Positions 47,297 through 55,882 of a DNA stretch of 64,000 bases are shown piece after piece. Every line of letters begins with the position of its first letter. The first letter of the stretch is position 1. The stretch spans positions 1 to 64,000 of the forward strand of contig CAZQCG010000019.1 in the NCBI GenBank assembly GCA_964592425.1, written 5' to 3'. This DNA comes from Viridilinea sp964592425. Its GTDB lineage: Bacteria > Chloroflexota > Chloroflexia > Chloroflexales > Chloroflexaceae. The position numbers were made by a program, and so were the translations under genes. Below the pieces are notes generated by a model, which saw nothing but the letters and a program-made list of their open reading frames with translations, was not told the origin of the DNA and did not search any database.

Positions 47297-48565
47297 ATGC
47301 AACTGATCCTCAATAGCGACGCCCTGGACGATCAAACGCCTCTGCCGCCGCTCTGGCGGCTACGCCAGTGTTGGCCGGAGACAGCGCCGCTTGATCTGGT
47401 ATCAAGGGTCTACGCCGAGCTTGATCGTCTTGGTCTGGCGATCAGGCCGGGGCTACGGGTGGCTGTCACGGCGGGCAGTCGTGGCATCCGCGACATCGTC
47501 CCGATCACCCGCGCCGCCGTCGCCTGGCTACACGCCGCCGGGGCCGCCCCCTTCCTGGTACCGGCGATGGGCAGCCACGGTGGGGCCACCGCAGCCGGTC
47601 AGGTGCAACTACTCGCCTCGCTTGGCCTGAACGAAAGCAGTGTTGGCTGCCCCATCCGCGCCACCATGGAGGTTGTGCAGCTTGGCAGCCTCGCTGATGG
47701 AACGCCTGTCTGGATCGACCGCTATGCCGCCGAGGCCGAGGCCATCCTGGTAATCAACCGGGTCAAGGCTCATACCTCGTTCGAGGCCCCGATTGAGAGT
47801 GGCCTGGCCAAGATGTGCGCGGTCGGGCTAGGTAAACGCCAGGGTGCCGCGTGCATTCACCGCACGGCCCTCAGCGGCCTGAAAGAGCAGATCGTGCCAA
47901 TGGCGCGCATGGTGGTCGAGCGCGGGCATGTGCTTGCTGGGCTGGCGATCATCGAGAATGCCCGCGAAGAGACCGCTGAACTGGTGGCCCTGCCGCCCGA
48001 AGCGATCGGTGGTGCGGGTGAGGCCAGGCTACTTGCCCGTAGCAAAACAATGCTGGCGCGCCTGCCCTTCAGTCAGATAGATGTGCTGGTGGTTGATGAA
48101 CTGGGCAAGCATATCAGCGGCACCGGCATGGATACGAATGTGATCGGGCGCCGCCCGCTACCCGGTGAGCCGCCACCGCGTGAGCCGCTCATCCAGGTGA
48201 TTGTGGTGCTGGATCTGGGCGCAGCCTCGCATGGCAATGCCAACGGCATCGGCCTGGCCGATCTTACCACGGCCCGCCTGGTGGGCAAGATCGACTTTCA
48301 CGCCACCTATATGAACGCCCTCACTGCCGGCCTGGTCGGCCTAGCCAAAGCCAGCCTACCGATCACCCTGCCCACTGGCCACACCGCCGTGGCCAGTGCC
48401 ATCCGCGTCTGTGGCCGTGCCGACCCGGCTGAGGTGCGCCTGGTGCGCATCGCCAACACCCTTCAGCTTGAAGAGCTACTGGTCAGCCCGGCTATGCTGG
48501 CCGAGATCGCTGCCAATCCCGCCCTCGAAGTACTCGGCCCTGCCGAGTGGGAAGGTCTTGACTAA
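47297..48565 (+). CDS. LarA-like/DUF2088 protein
   Basis: 422 residues. VAVTAGSRGIRDIVP, FLVPAMGSHGGATAAGQ, VINRVKAHTSFEAPIESGLAKMCAVGLGKRQGA and LVVDELGKHISGTGMDTNVIG match the nickel-dependent lactate racemase/DUF2088 superfamily. Whether it is a racemase is not shown: the NPN-cofactor lysine cannot be fixed by eye, and no larB/C/E genes are adjacent. The next gene starts in its stop (TAATG), so the two are coupled. Confidence 0.78.
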   Translation: MQLILNSDALDDQTPLPPLWRLRQCWPETAPLDLVSRVYAELDRLGLAIRPGLRVAVTAGSRGIRDIVPITRAAVAWLHAAGAAPFLVPAMGSHGGATAAGQVQLLASLGLNESSVGCPIRATMEVVQLGSLADGTPVWIDRYAAEAEAILVINRVKAHTSFEAPIESGLAKMCAVGLGKRQGAACIHRTALSGLKEQIVPMARMVVERGHVLAGLAIIENAREETAELVALPPEAIGGAGEARLLARSKTMLARLPFSQIDVLVVDELGKHISGTGMDTNVIGRRPLPGEPPPREPLIQVIVVLDLGAASHGNANGIGLADLTTARLVGKIDFHATYMNALTAGLVGLAKASLPITLPTGHTAVASAIRVCGRADPAEVRLVRIANTLQLEELLVSPAMLAEIAANPALEVLGPAEWEGLD

Positions 48566-49632
48566 TGTTGACGCCCATCGCTATGCATCAACTGGTCGCC
48601 TGGGATAGTGCCGCCCTGGCGACGTGGGAGCGGGCCGCTCCGACCACTGCCGACCCGAGCGAGGCCCGCATCGCCCTGTTGAGTCCGCTGATCGCGGATT
48701 TCCCTGCCGCTGAGCTGATCCCGACCTGGGCCGCCACTACGCCCCCCGGCAGTTGGATCGAGGTGCAGCTACGCAGCGGCTACGACGAGAACTGGGGGCC
48801 GTTCTTTCACCTGGCGGCCTGGGACAACACCCGCACGGCCTTGCACCGCACCAGCTTCGCGGCCCAGGCCACCGGCAACGGCTATGTCAGTACTGATGTA
48901 TTGATTTTACATGAGCCGCCTGATGCGTTGCAGGCACGCGTACTGCTCTGCGCCGAGCCTGGTGCTGACATGCCAGAGTTGGAAGCCCTGCAGATCTGTA
49001 TGAGCACCAACGGGCTGGCCATGTTGCCCCCGCCTGAGGCCCCCGCGCCGGTTGCGCCCATCGAGCTACCCCTGCTGCTCTCGCAGTACAGCTACGCCGA
49101 AGGCGAAGGCTGGTGTAGCCCGACGGCCTTAACGATGGTGCTGGCCTACTGGCACGCCCGCACCGGCGATCCCCGCCTGGCCCCCTTCCGCGAGCCCCAG
49201 GCCGTACCTGAGTTGACCGCCCCGCTTGTGCATGATCCTGCCTGGGAGGGCACTGGCAACTGGGCCTTCAATACCGCCTTTGCGGCCAGTCTGGGCCTCA
49301 GAGCCTATGTGACACGTATGCAGAGCCTTGAACAGCTGGTGCGCTGGACAGCGGCTGGCGTGCCGGTGATCATCAGCGCAGCCTGGCAGGCAGGCGAGAT
49401 CAGTGGGGCACCGGGACAGACCAGCGGGCACCTCACGCTTGTGCGGGGCTTCGGCAGCGGCGAGGTGCTGATGGCCGAACCGGCCGCCGCCGATCCCGCC
49501 GGAGTGTTGCGTGCCTACCCTGCGGCCCAACTCTACGCCGCCTGGCAACGTATCTCGACGGGTACCGTCTACCTGATCTACCCGCCTACCTGGCAGCGGC
49601 CTGAGCCTGGGCCGGGCGACGCCTGGGCCTGA
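48565..49632 (+). CDS. Peptidase C39-like protein
   Basis: 355 residues. The N-terminal half is beta-rich (GSWIEVQLRSGYDENWGPFFHLAAW). The papain-like C39 domain spans about 160-340, with Cys in EGEGWCSPTALTMVLAYW and His in SGHLTLVRGFGSGEVLMAEPAA. No signal peptide or ABC exporter is next to it, unlike bacteriocin-processing C39 peptidases. It could be a cytosolic cysteine peptidase. Overlaps the DUF2088 gene by 1 base. Confidence 0.78.
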   Translation: MLTPIAMHQLVAWDSAALATWERAAPTTADPSEARIALLSPLIADFPAAELIPTWAATTPPGSWIEVQLRSGYDENWGPFFHLAAWDNTRTALHRTSFAAQATGNGYVSTDVLILHEPPDALQARVLLCAEPGADMPELEALQICMSTNGLAMLPPPEAPAPVAPIELPLLLSQYSYAEGEGWCSPTALTMVLAYWHARTGDPRLAPFREPQAVPELTAPLVHDPAWEGTGNWAFNTAFAASLGLRAYVTRMQSLEQLVRWTAAGVPVIISAAWQAGEISGAPGQTSGHLTLVRGFGSGEVLMAEPAAADPAGVLRAYPAAQLYAAWQRISTGTVYLIYPPTWQRPEPGPGDAWA

Positions 49633-49656
49633 GCCAACGTTCCTGGATGTCTACCT

Positions 49657-50862
49657 ATGCGGATCTTACTGCTTGCGCCCTATCCAGCCTATCCGCCGCG
49701 GGGTGGCGGGGCCTTGCGGATCTACCACCTGGCACGCGGGCTAGCAGCGCGCCACGAGCTTAGCATCCTCAGCTTCGCACCCGATACCGCCGCGGTGGCC
49801 GCGATGGCACCCTTGCGCGCCTATGGCCGGCTGATCAGCGTCATCGGGCCGCCGCCCCGCACGATGGCTCGCCGTATACGTGACACGGCCCTTGCCAGGC
49901 TGCCCGATATGGCCCTGCGCAACCGCAGCCACGCCTACACCGAAGCTCTGACCCGCCTGCTTGCGAGCGAGTCCTTCGACCTGATCCAGGCCGAGAGTAT
50001 TGAAATGGCTGACTATGCTCTGCTGGCCCGTGGCCTCGGCGCGCAGCTTGTGCTCGACCAGTTCAACGCCGAATATCTGCTCCAGCAGCGGGCCGCCCTG
50101 AGCGACCTGCGGCGCGGAGCTTTTGCCGGGGCGCTCTACTCGCTCATTCAGTGGCGTAAACTGGCCCGCTACGAGCGCCGCCTGTTGCAAAGCTTTGACC
50201 TGCTCAGCGTCGTCTCAGCCGATGACCGCGCTGCCCTGGCACGGCTGCTGCCCGCCGCACCAGCGCGCCTGGCCGTTGTACCCAACGGCGTTGACACCAC
50301 GCAGGTGCGTCCGGCTGCCGTGCGGGGCGATCTAGGGCCGGCCACGCTCTGCTTCGTTGCAACCCTCGACTATCGGCCCAACATCGACGCAGCGCGCTGG
50401 TTCGTCCAGCAGGTCTTACCCCTGATTGCGGCCCGCCGCCCCGATGTGCATCTACTTCTGGTAGGCCGGGCCGCCGGGCCGGCGATCCACGCCCTGGCTG
50501 GCCCACAGGTGGAGGTAGTGGGCGAAGTGGCTGATGTACGCCCTTACATCAACGGAGCGGCTGTCTGCGTTGTCCCAATGCGTATCGGCGGTGGCTCGCG
50601 GCTCAAACTGCTGGAAGCCCTGGCGCTTGAAGCACCCGTCGTCTGCACACCGCTGGGGGCCGAAGGCATCGAAGGGCTGCGTCACGGCGAACACCTGCTG
50701 CTGGCAGAAAGCCCCGCCGCCTTCGCCGAAGCTACCCTCGGGCTGCTTGCCGAGCCACGCCTGGGCCAGTTGCTTGGCGCGGCAGGGCGGGCCCATGTGT
50801 GCGCCCACTACGACTGGCAGGCGATCATTCCCCGCCTTGAGGCAGCCTATGCGCAGACCTGA
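49657..50862 (+). CDS. GT4-family glycosyltransferase
   Basis: 401 residues with GT-B fold. N-terminus MRILLLAPYPAYPPRGGGALRIYHLARGLAARHE, linker VVPNGVDTTQVRP, donor-domain start LCFVATLDYRPNIDAARWF, and GGGSRLKLLEALALEAPVVCT. It transfers an unidentified sugar. Independent of the upstream pair, 24 bp after its end. Confidence 0.88.
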   Translation: MRILLLAPYPAYPPRGGGALRIYHLARGLAARHELSILSFAPDTAAVAAMAPLRAYGRLISVIGPPPRTMARRIRDTALARLPDMALRNRSHAYTEALTRLLASESFDLIQAESIEMADYALLARGLGAQLVLDQFNAEYLLQQRAALSDLRRGAFAGALYSLIQWRKLARYERRLLQSFDLLSVVSADDRAALARLLPAAPARLAVVPNGVDTTQVRPAAVRGDLGPATLCFVATLDYRPNIDAARWFVQQVLPLIAARRPDVHLLLVGRAAGPAIHALAGPQVEVVGEVADVRPYINGAAVCVVPMRIGGGSRLKLLEALALEAPVVCTPLGAEGIEGLRHGEHLLLAESPAAFAEATLGLLAEPRLGQLLGAAGRAHVCAHYDWQAIIPRLEAAYAQT

Positions 50863-51023
50863 AGGTAGAGCTTCTGTGAAAGGCCGCCACAATTTTTGGG
50901 CAGGCGGGTGAACAAAAGAGCGAAGCCTCCCTTCCCGCTTTCGGCTGGTATACTGTAGGCACCTTCGCTCGTCTGTGGTGCGCTATCGGGCACTCTGTTG
51001 CAAGAAACGAGAAACCTGTGAAC

Positions 51024-52088
51024 ATGCAACGTCGCATGGTCGCCCGGCTGGTCGTGCTGTTAGTAGTACTGCTGCTGGTGGCCGCTTGCGCACAGGGTAC
51101 GCCGGCAGGATCAACGGCGCCCGCTGCACCTACCCGTGTGCGCCTGGCCTACTTCCCCAACCTGACCCACGCCGTCGCTCTGATCGGCACTTCGCGGGGA
51201 ACGTTCCAGGCCGCTTTCGGGCCAGAGATCACGCTCGAGCTGAAGACCTTTAACGCCGGCCCATCGATGATCGAGGCCCTCTTTGCTGGCGAGGTTGACC
51301 TGGGCTACATCGGGCCGAACCCGGCGATCAACGGCTATGTGAAGAGCAACGGTCAGGCTCTGCGCATCATCGCCGGGGCCGCCAGCGGCGGGGTGCGTTT
51401 TATCGTCCGCCCGCAGGCCGCGATCAATAGCCCCGCCGACCTCGACGGCAAGCGCCTGGCCAGCCCACAGTTGGGCGGCACGCAGGATGTCGCCCTGCGC
51501 TATTTCGTGCGCACAGCTGGCCTGCAAACCAGCGAGAACGGCGGCAGGGTTCAGGTGCTGCCGACCCAGAACCCCGACATACTCACGCTCTTTCAGAAGG
51601 GCGAGATCGACGGAGCCTGGGTGCCCGAACCATGGGCCACCCGCCTGATTGAGGAGGCCGGCGGCACGATCTTTCTCGATGAGCGCGAACTCTGGCCCGA
51701 GGGCAGATTTGTGACTACCCATGTGATCGTCAGCACGAACTTCCTCAACCAGCACCCCGAACTGGTCGAAGCCTTCCTGCGCGCCCATCTCGATACCATC
51801 CAGTACATGGACGAAAACCCCACACAGATTGCCAACATGGTCAACCAGGAGCTTGAGCGGATCACCACGGTACCCCTCGATGCGAAAGTGCTTGACAAGG
51901 CCCTCAACACCCTCGACTTCACCTACGACCCTCTGGCCAGCACGCTCTTTGTCGCTGCCGATCATGCCTTTGAGCTTGGGTTCCTTGGGCGCAGCAAGCC
52001 CGATCTGAGCGGGATCTATGCCCTTGAGCCGCTGAACAAGATCCTTACCGAGCGCGGCCTCCCGCCGATCAGCGATGTTGCAGAGTAG
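51024..52088 (+). CDS. Substrate-binding lipoprotein of a sulfonate/nitrate/taurine-type ABC importer
   Basis: About 354 residues. Lipobox LVAACAQG (Cys 22) after a hydrophobic leader. SsuA/NrtA fold: RLAYFPNLTHAVALIG, FNAGPSMIEALFAGEVDLGYIGPNPAIN, LDGKRLASPQLGGTQDVALR and FQKGEIDGAWVPEPWATRLIE. Substrate not determined: aliphatic sulfonates, taurine or a thiamine precursor are possible. I use ATG 51024; GTG 51018 and ATG 51036 compete. Followed by ATPase and permease genes. TATACT at 50949-50954 is the candidate -10. Confidence 0.88.
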   Translation: MQRRMVARLVVLLVVLLLVAACAQGTPAGSTAPAAPTRVRLAYFPNLTHAVALIGTSRGTFQAAFGPEITLELKTFNAGPSMIEALFAGEVDLGYIGPNPAINGYVKSNGQALRIIAGAASGGVRFIVRPQAAINSPADLDGKRLASPQLGGTQDVALRYFVRTAGLQTSENGGRVQVLPTQNPDILTLFQKGEIDGAWVPEPWATRLIEEAGGTIFLDERELWPEGRFVTTHVIVSTNFLNQHPELVEAFLRAHLDTIQYMDENPTQIANMVNQELERITTVPLDAKVLDKALNTLDFTYDPLASTLFVAADHAFELGFLGRSKPDLSGIYALEPLNKILTERGLPPISDVAE

Positions 52089-52097
52089 GCGATTGTT

Positions 52098-52946
52098 ATG
52101 TCGCAGCGCAGCACGATCCAGATGATCAACACCCCTCCCGGCAAGGCAAACCCGTCTGCACCGGGTGGCATTTCGCTGCACATTGTCGGGGTACATAAGA
52201 CCTTCATCGCGCGTGGGCGTACCGTCGAGGCGCTCCAGCCGGTCGATCTTGAGGTAAAGGCTGGCGAATTCATCTGCCTGCTCGGGCCAAGCGGCTGCGG
52301 TAAATCAACCCTGCTCAGCATCATCGCCGGGCTCGAAACCGCCAGCGGCGGCAGCGTCTGGGCCGACACGCGTCAGGTGCGTGGGCCCGGCACCGACCGG
52401 GTATTGCTCTTCCAGGAGGCGGCGCTCTTCCCATGGCTCGATGTCCAGCGCAATGTCGAATTCGGCCTGCGCCAGGCCGGGGTTGGGGCCAAGGAGCGGG
52501 GTGCCATTGCCCGCCGTTTGATCGACCTGGTACACCTGAGCGGATTCGAGCACAGCTTCGTCCACCAACTCTCAGGCGGTATGCGCCAACGCACGGCCCT
52601 GGCCCGTGCCCTGGCCCTCGACCCGGTCGTGCTGCTTATGGACGAGCCCTTCGGGGCGCTTGACGCGCTCACCCGCGACCGGCTCCAGACTGAGCTTGAG
52701 ACAATCTGGGCGACGACCGGCAAGACCATTCTCTTCGTGACCCATAACGTGCGCGAGGCAGTCGCGCTGGGTGATCGGGTGCTGGTCTTCTCGCCGCGGC
52801 CTGGGCGAATTGTGCACGAGTTTCGCATCAACCTGCCACGCCCGCGCCGGCTCGAAGATCATGCCCTGGTCGATCTTTCGGCAGCCATCCTCGAAGTGTT
52901 ACATAGCGCCGTCAATAGCTCCAGCGGAGACGGCTATGGCCAGTGA
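52098..52946 (+). CDS. ABC importer ATPase (SsuB/TauB type)
   Basis: 282 residues. Walker A GPSGCGKST, Q-loop LLFQEAALFPW, signature LSGGMRQR, Walker B VVLLMDEPFGALDALT, and H-loop FVTHNVREA. It energises the importer with the lipoprotein and permease at either side. A 25-residue N-terminal extension has no known role. Its last 11 bases overlap the permease start. Confidence 0.94.
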   Translation: MSQRSTIQMINTPPGKANPSAPGGISLHIVGVHKTFIARGRTVEALQPVDLEVKAGEFICLLGPSGCGKSTLLSIIAGLETASGGSVWADTRQVRGPGTDRVLLFQEAALFPWLDVQRNVEFGLRQAGVGAKERGAIARRLIDLVHLSGFEHSFVHQLSGGMRQRTALARALALDPVVLLMDEPFGALDALTRDRLQTELETIWATTGKTILFVTHNVREAVALGDRVLVFSPRPGRIVHEFRINLPRPRRLEDHALVDLSAAILEVLHSAVNSSSGDGYGQ

Positions 52947-53751
52947 GCCCATGCGCAGTGCGGTGCGCCCACGCGGCATGAGCCGTGAAGCCCTGCAGCC
53001 CTGGCTACGCCGGCTGGTCTTTTACAGTGCGCTGATCGGCCTGTGGGCCGCCGTTGCGCACGCAGAGATCTGGCCACCATGGCTCTTTCCCGGCCCCTTC
53101 ACCGTCTTCGAAGCCCTGATCGACGGACTGCGCAGCGGCACCTTCATCACCGGCACCCTGGTCAGCCTGCGCCGCCTGCTGATCGGCTACAGCATCTCGC
53201 TAGCGCTCGGCCTGACTCTCGGGCTGCTGATCGGGCGCAACAAAGCCCTCGACCAGACCATCGGCTCACTCGTCCTCGGCTTGCAAGCCCTACCGAGTGT
53301 CTGCTGGCTACCGCTGGCCATCCTCTGGTTCGGCCTGAGCGAGCGAGCGATCATCTTCGTGGTTGTGCTGGGGGCACTCTTCTCGATCACCCTGGGCGTC
53401 GAGGCAGGGGTGAAAAACACCCCACCCCTCTACCTCAAGGCCGCCCGCACGCTTGGAGCGCGTGGACCAGCCCTCTACACCCAGGTCATACTACCTGCGG
53501 CCCTGCCCGCGATCCTGAGCGGGCTCAAACAGGGCTGGTCCTTTGCCTGGCGCTCGCTCATGGCCGGTGAACTGCTCTACTTCACCCTCAGCCTGGGCAA
53601 CCTGCTCCAGACCGGGCGCGACCTGAACGACGCCGCGCAGGTTATGGCGGTCATGCTGCTGATCGTCATCGTCGGGGTGAGCATCGATCAGGCCATCTTT
53701 GCACCGATCGAGCGGCGCATCCGCGAGCGTTGGGGCCTCGCCGGAAGATAG
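52936..53751 (+). CDS. ABC importer permease (SsuC/TauC type)
   Basis: 271 residues with about six helices. The binding-protein-dependent transport signature is EAGVKNTPPLYLKAARTLGA, then VILPAALPAILSGLKQGWSFAWR. It forms the membrane channel for the SsuA-like and SsuB-like proteins. ATG 52936 overlaps the ATPase gene by 11 bp. No desulfonation genes are adjacent. Confidence 0.93.
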   Translation: MASEPMRSAVRPRGMSREALQPWLRRLVFYSALIGLWAAVAHAEIWPPWLFPGPFTVFEALIDGLRSGTFITGTLVSLRRLLIGYSISLALGLTLGLLIGRNKALDQTIGSLVLGLQALPSVCWLPLAILWFGLSERAIIFVVVLGALFSITLGVEAGVKNTPPLYLKAARTLGARGPALYTQVILPAALPAILSGLKQGWSFAWRSLMAGELLYFTLSLGNLLQTGRDLNDAAQVMAVMLLIVIVGVSIDQAIFAPIERRIRERWGLAGR

Positions 53752-53778
53752 AGGTGACCTTCGGGAATCCGCCGCAAG

Positions 53779-54013
53779 CCGCCACCGACGCCACGCCACG
53801 CCACGCCACCGCCACGGCCACGGTCACGCCGCTACCGCCACGCCACGGCCCACCGCCACGCCACGGCCCACCGCCACGCCACGGCCCACCGCCACCACGC
53901 CACACCACGGCCACGCCGCCACGCCACGCCACCGCCACGGCCCACCGCCACCGCGCCACGCCCGCGACCCACCGCCACCACGCCACGCCCACGGCCACCG
54001 CCACGGTCACGCC
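53779..54013. repeat. CACGCC/CACCGC-rich imperfect tandem repeat tract
   Basis: About 235 bp built from CCACGC, CCACCG and CCACGG units; an 18-bp unit CCACGGCCCACCGCCACG is repeated about three times near 53842-53895. All frames are open on the plus strand, which reflects composition and not coding. It lies directly after the importer permease gene. Recurs as a theme with 1-55. Confidence 0.85.
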
Positions 54014-54049
54014 GTAGGGTCGTAGCAGCGTACGCTGCTACGACCCTAC
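54014..54049. terminator. Perfect 36-bp palindrome
   Basis: Eighteen bases GTAGGGTCGTAGCAGCGT are followed at once by their exact reverse complement. It would form an 18-bp stem without a loop in DNA, or a shortened hairpin in RNA. It stands between the importer operon and the next gene, so it may act as a terminator. No T tract. Site-specific protein binding is another possibility. Confidence 0.7.
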
Positions 54050-54132
54050 TGGCACATTTACCCAGAACGTGCTAGGATAACGCCCACGCATGGGCGGGAT
54101 GCCCCGCCTCTTCCCACGGAAAGGTGTGCATG

Positions 54133-54411
54133 ATGGCACAGCAGCAGCGTCGTTTCAGCCCCCGCGACGAGATCTACCTCAGCAGCACCGGCTTCGAGGT
54201 CTATATGGGGGCGGGGATGGTCTTCCTGCTGATCTTCAGCGCAATCTTCATCTACAGCATCAAGATCAGCTTTGAGTGGCTGGTATGGCCCGGACTCTTC
54301 CTGGGTGTGCTGGGTGGCTATCTGACGCTGAAGCTGCTTGAGCGACGCGAGTATGCCAAGAAGTTAGCTGAGCTGGAGGCCGAACAGGCTGAGTACGTCA
54401 GCCCCTCGTAA
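54133..54411 (+). CDS. Small two-helix membrane protein
   Basis: 92 residues. Two membrane helices (about 24-46 and 51-69) are followed by an acidic coiled C-terminus (LLERREYAKKLAELEAEQAEY). No family recognised. GGAAAGG lies 8 bases before ATG 54133; ATG 54130 and GTG 54124 are alternatives. Monocistronic, after the palindrome. Confidence 0.7.
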   Translation: MAQQQRRFSPRDEIYLSSTGFEVYMGAGMVFLLIFSAIFIYSIKISFEWLVWPGLFLGVLGGYLTLKLLERREYAKKLAELEAEQAEYVSPS

Positions 54412-54434
54412 TCTACCAGTAGGGGTTCTGTCAT

Positions 54435-54504
54435 CCTGAGCGATCAAGGTTCGGGTGGGTCTCTTCGTTGGATTCAACAACGAACCCCGCCGTGATCGCT
54501 CAGG
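54435..54504 (+). promoter_or_regulatory. Structured leader that can pair with the ribosome site of the HTH/LytM gene
   Basis: CCTGAGCGATCA (54435-54446) is an exact 12-bp match to the complement of TGATCGCTCAGG (54493-54504), which overlaps the Shine-Dalgarno AGGAG. Inside, GGTTCG (54448-54453) can pair with CGAACC (54481-54486), or TTCGTTG (54464-54470) with CAACGAA (54478-54484). The two inner foldings exclude each other. It could be a cis-acting control, or a dispersed repeat of the CATCCTGAGCGA type. Confidence 0.5.
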
Positions 54505-54511
54505 AGTTGTT

Positions 54512-55606
54512 ATGCAGAACCTGCGTACCCTTCGCCGTTCCCAGGCCCTTGGCCTGCTCGAACTTGCCGCCCGTAGCGGCATCCCCGCCCGTCAGATCGT
54601 CGAAGTCGAGTCCGGCATGCGCCGGCTCAGCCGCCCTGAGTGCATGGCCCTGGCCCATGTGCTCGGTGTGCCTGCCGACGATGTGATCGAGGCGTATACG
54701 CGCCCATGTGCGCGTAGCCAGGCCCTGCAGCGGCAGCACCGGCGGCAGCCGCTTGAGGCCCTGCTCGCCCTGAGCCTGGTGGCTGGCGTGGCCAGCGCCG
54801 CGCTGAGTGACGTCGTGCCCTTGCCGCTACACGAAGCGCCCCGTGTCAGCCTGGCCGCGCCCGCTGCCGTACCCCCACCTGCGGCGGGGACAGCCGCTGC
54901 AGCACCAGCCCTGGTGCAGGCACGGGCCAGCACGGCCCAACTCAGGCAACAGCTTGCCACCCCAGCGCATACCGCCACCGAAGCCGACCAGGCCCTCGCC
55001 CCGACCCTGCTGGTCGCCTCGGCCGTTGAGGACAGCACGGCATGGCTGGCCGATAGTGCCACCGAAGCCGACCAGGCCCTCGCCCCGGCCTTACTGGTCG
55101 CCACGACCTTTGCGGAGAGCACTGCCCTGCCGCCGCCTGCCGCCACCCCACGCTTCTTCATGAGCACCGATGGCCCGGTCGGCTGCCCGCTCGTGCCCAC
55201 CGCCGGGCAGGTGGTGATCACCCAGGCCTACGGCGAAGGTACCCACAGCCCGGCGGAGATCTGGGGAGCGCTTGACCTGGCCGTCGATGGCAACGGCGAC
55301 GGCCTTGCCGAGCCGGGGGCAAGCTGGTACCAGCCAGTCGTCGCCACCCACGCCGGAGTGGTCCACGTCAAGCTCGACAGCGACCCCGGCGGCAACTATG
55401 TCGCCATCAGCGCCCCCGACGGCCTCTGGTGGACATCCTACGCACACCTGGCGATCGTCACCGTCAGCGACGGGGCCTATGTGCAGGCCGGCGAGCTGAT
55501 CGGCCTGCTTGGGGCCAGCGGCAAGGCCAGCGGCCCCCACCTCGATTATCAGATCTGGCGCGGTGGGCAAAATATCGACCCGACCAGCCTGGTTACAGCG
55601 TGGTAA
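54512..55606 (+). CDS. XRE-type HTH fused to a degenerate M23/LytM domain
   Basis: 364 residues. An XRE helix-turn-helix (3-62, LRTLRRSQALGLLELAARSGIPARQIVEVESG) is followed by one membrane helix (about 82-102), a Pro/Ala linker with a duplicated ATEADQALAPxLLVA unit (84-bp direct DNA repeat, 54974 and 55058), and an M23 beta-sheet (220-364). The zinc-binding HxxxD is WGALD (W251, D255) and the HxH is HLD (H343, D345); two ligands are lost, so peptidase activity is unlikely. RodZ and EnvC-type non-enzymatic roles offer parallels. AGGAG precedes ATG 54512. Confidence 0.84.
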   Translation: MQNLRTLRRSQALGLLELAARSGIPARQIVEVESGMRRLSRPECMALAHVLGVPADDVIEAYTRPCARSQALQRQHRRQPLEALLALSLVAGVASAALSDVVPLPLHEAPRVSLAAPAAVPPPAAGTAAAAPALVQARASTAQLRQQLATPAHTATEADQALAPTLLVASAVEDSTAWLADSATEADQALAPALLVATTFAESTALPPPAATPRFFMSTDGPVGCPLVPTAGQVVITQAYGEGTHSPAEIWGALDLAVDGNGDGLAEPGASWYQPVVATHAGVVHVKLDSDPGGNYVAISAPDGLWWTSYAHLAIVTVSDGAYVQAGELIGLLGASGKASGPHLDYQIWRGGQNIDPTSLVTAW

Positions 55607-55663
55607 TAGAGAAAGTTGAAACTCAGCGTGGGATAGCAAAACAAATTTACGGATGCTCGCCTT

Positions 55664-55708
55664 GAGGCGCTTCATCTCGCCCCTAAACGGTGCAGGATGA
55701 AGCGCCTC
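55664..55708. terminator. Hairpin downstream of the HTH/LytM gene
   Basis: GAGGCGCTTCATC (55664-55676) and its exact complement (55696-55708) form a 13-bp stem with a 19-nt loop, 58 bp after the stop. No T tract. The rest of 55607-55882 shows no gene and presumably carries the promoter of the large surface-protein gene. Confidence 0.55.
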
Positions 55709-55882
55709 GCTTCCCCTTCGACGCACACCCTGAGCCAGCCGCAAGCACACAAACTCATCCAACTCGACGCATCAGGAGGCTGGTGCCGCTGATCTACCTG
55801 TCGCAGCGTCTCTCTGTCCGAGGCACAGCCATGGCGTACTGCCTGGGCGCTAATCAAATTCCAATCGGTCGGAGGACTATCT

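Noticed and set aside
46162..47313. 383-codon open frame on the minus strand inside glnA
   Set aside because: Antisense to catalytic motifs of glutamine synthetase; Gly/His-rich composition of a shadow frame.
53779..54013. Open frames of 95-108 codons in the CACGCC tract
   Set aside because: All are His/Arg/Pro low-complexity translations of a simple repeat.
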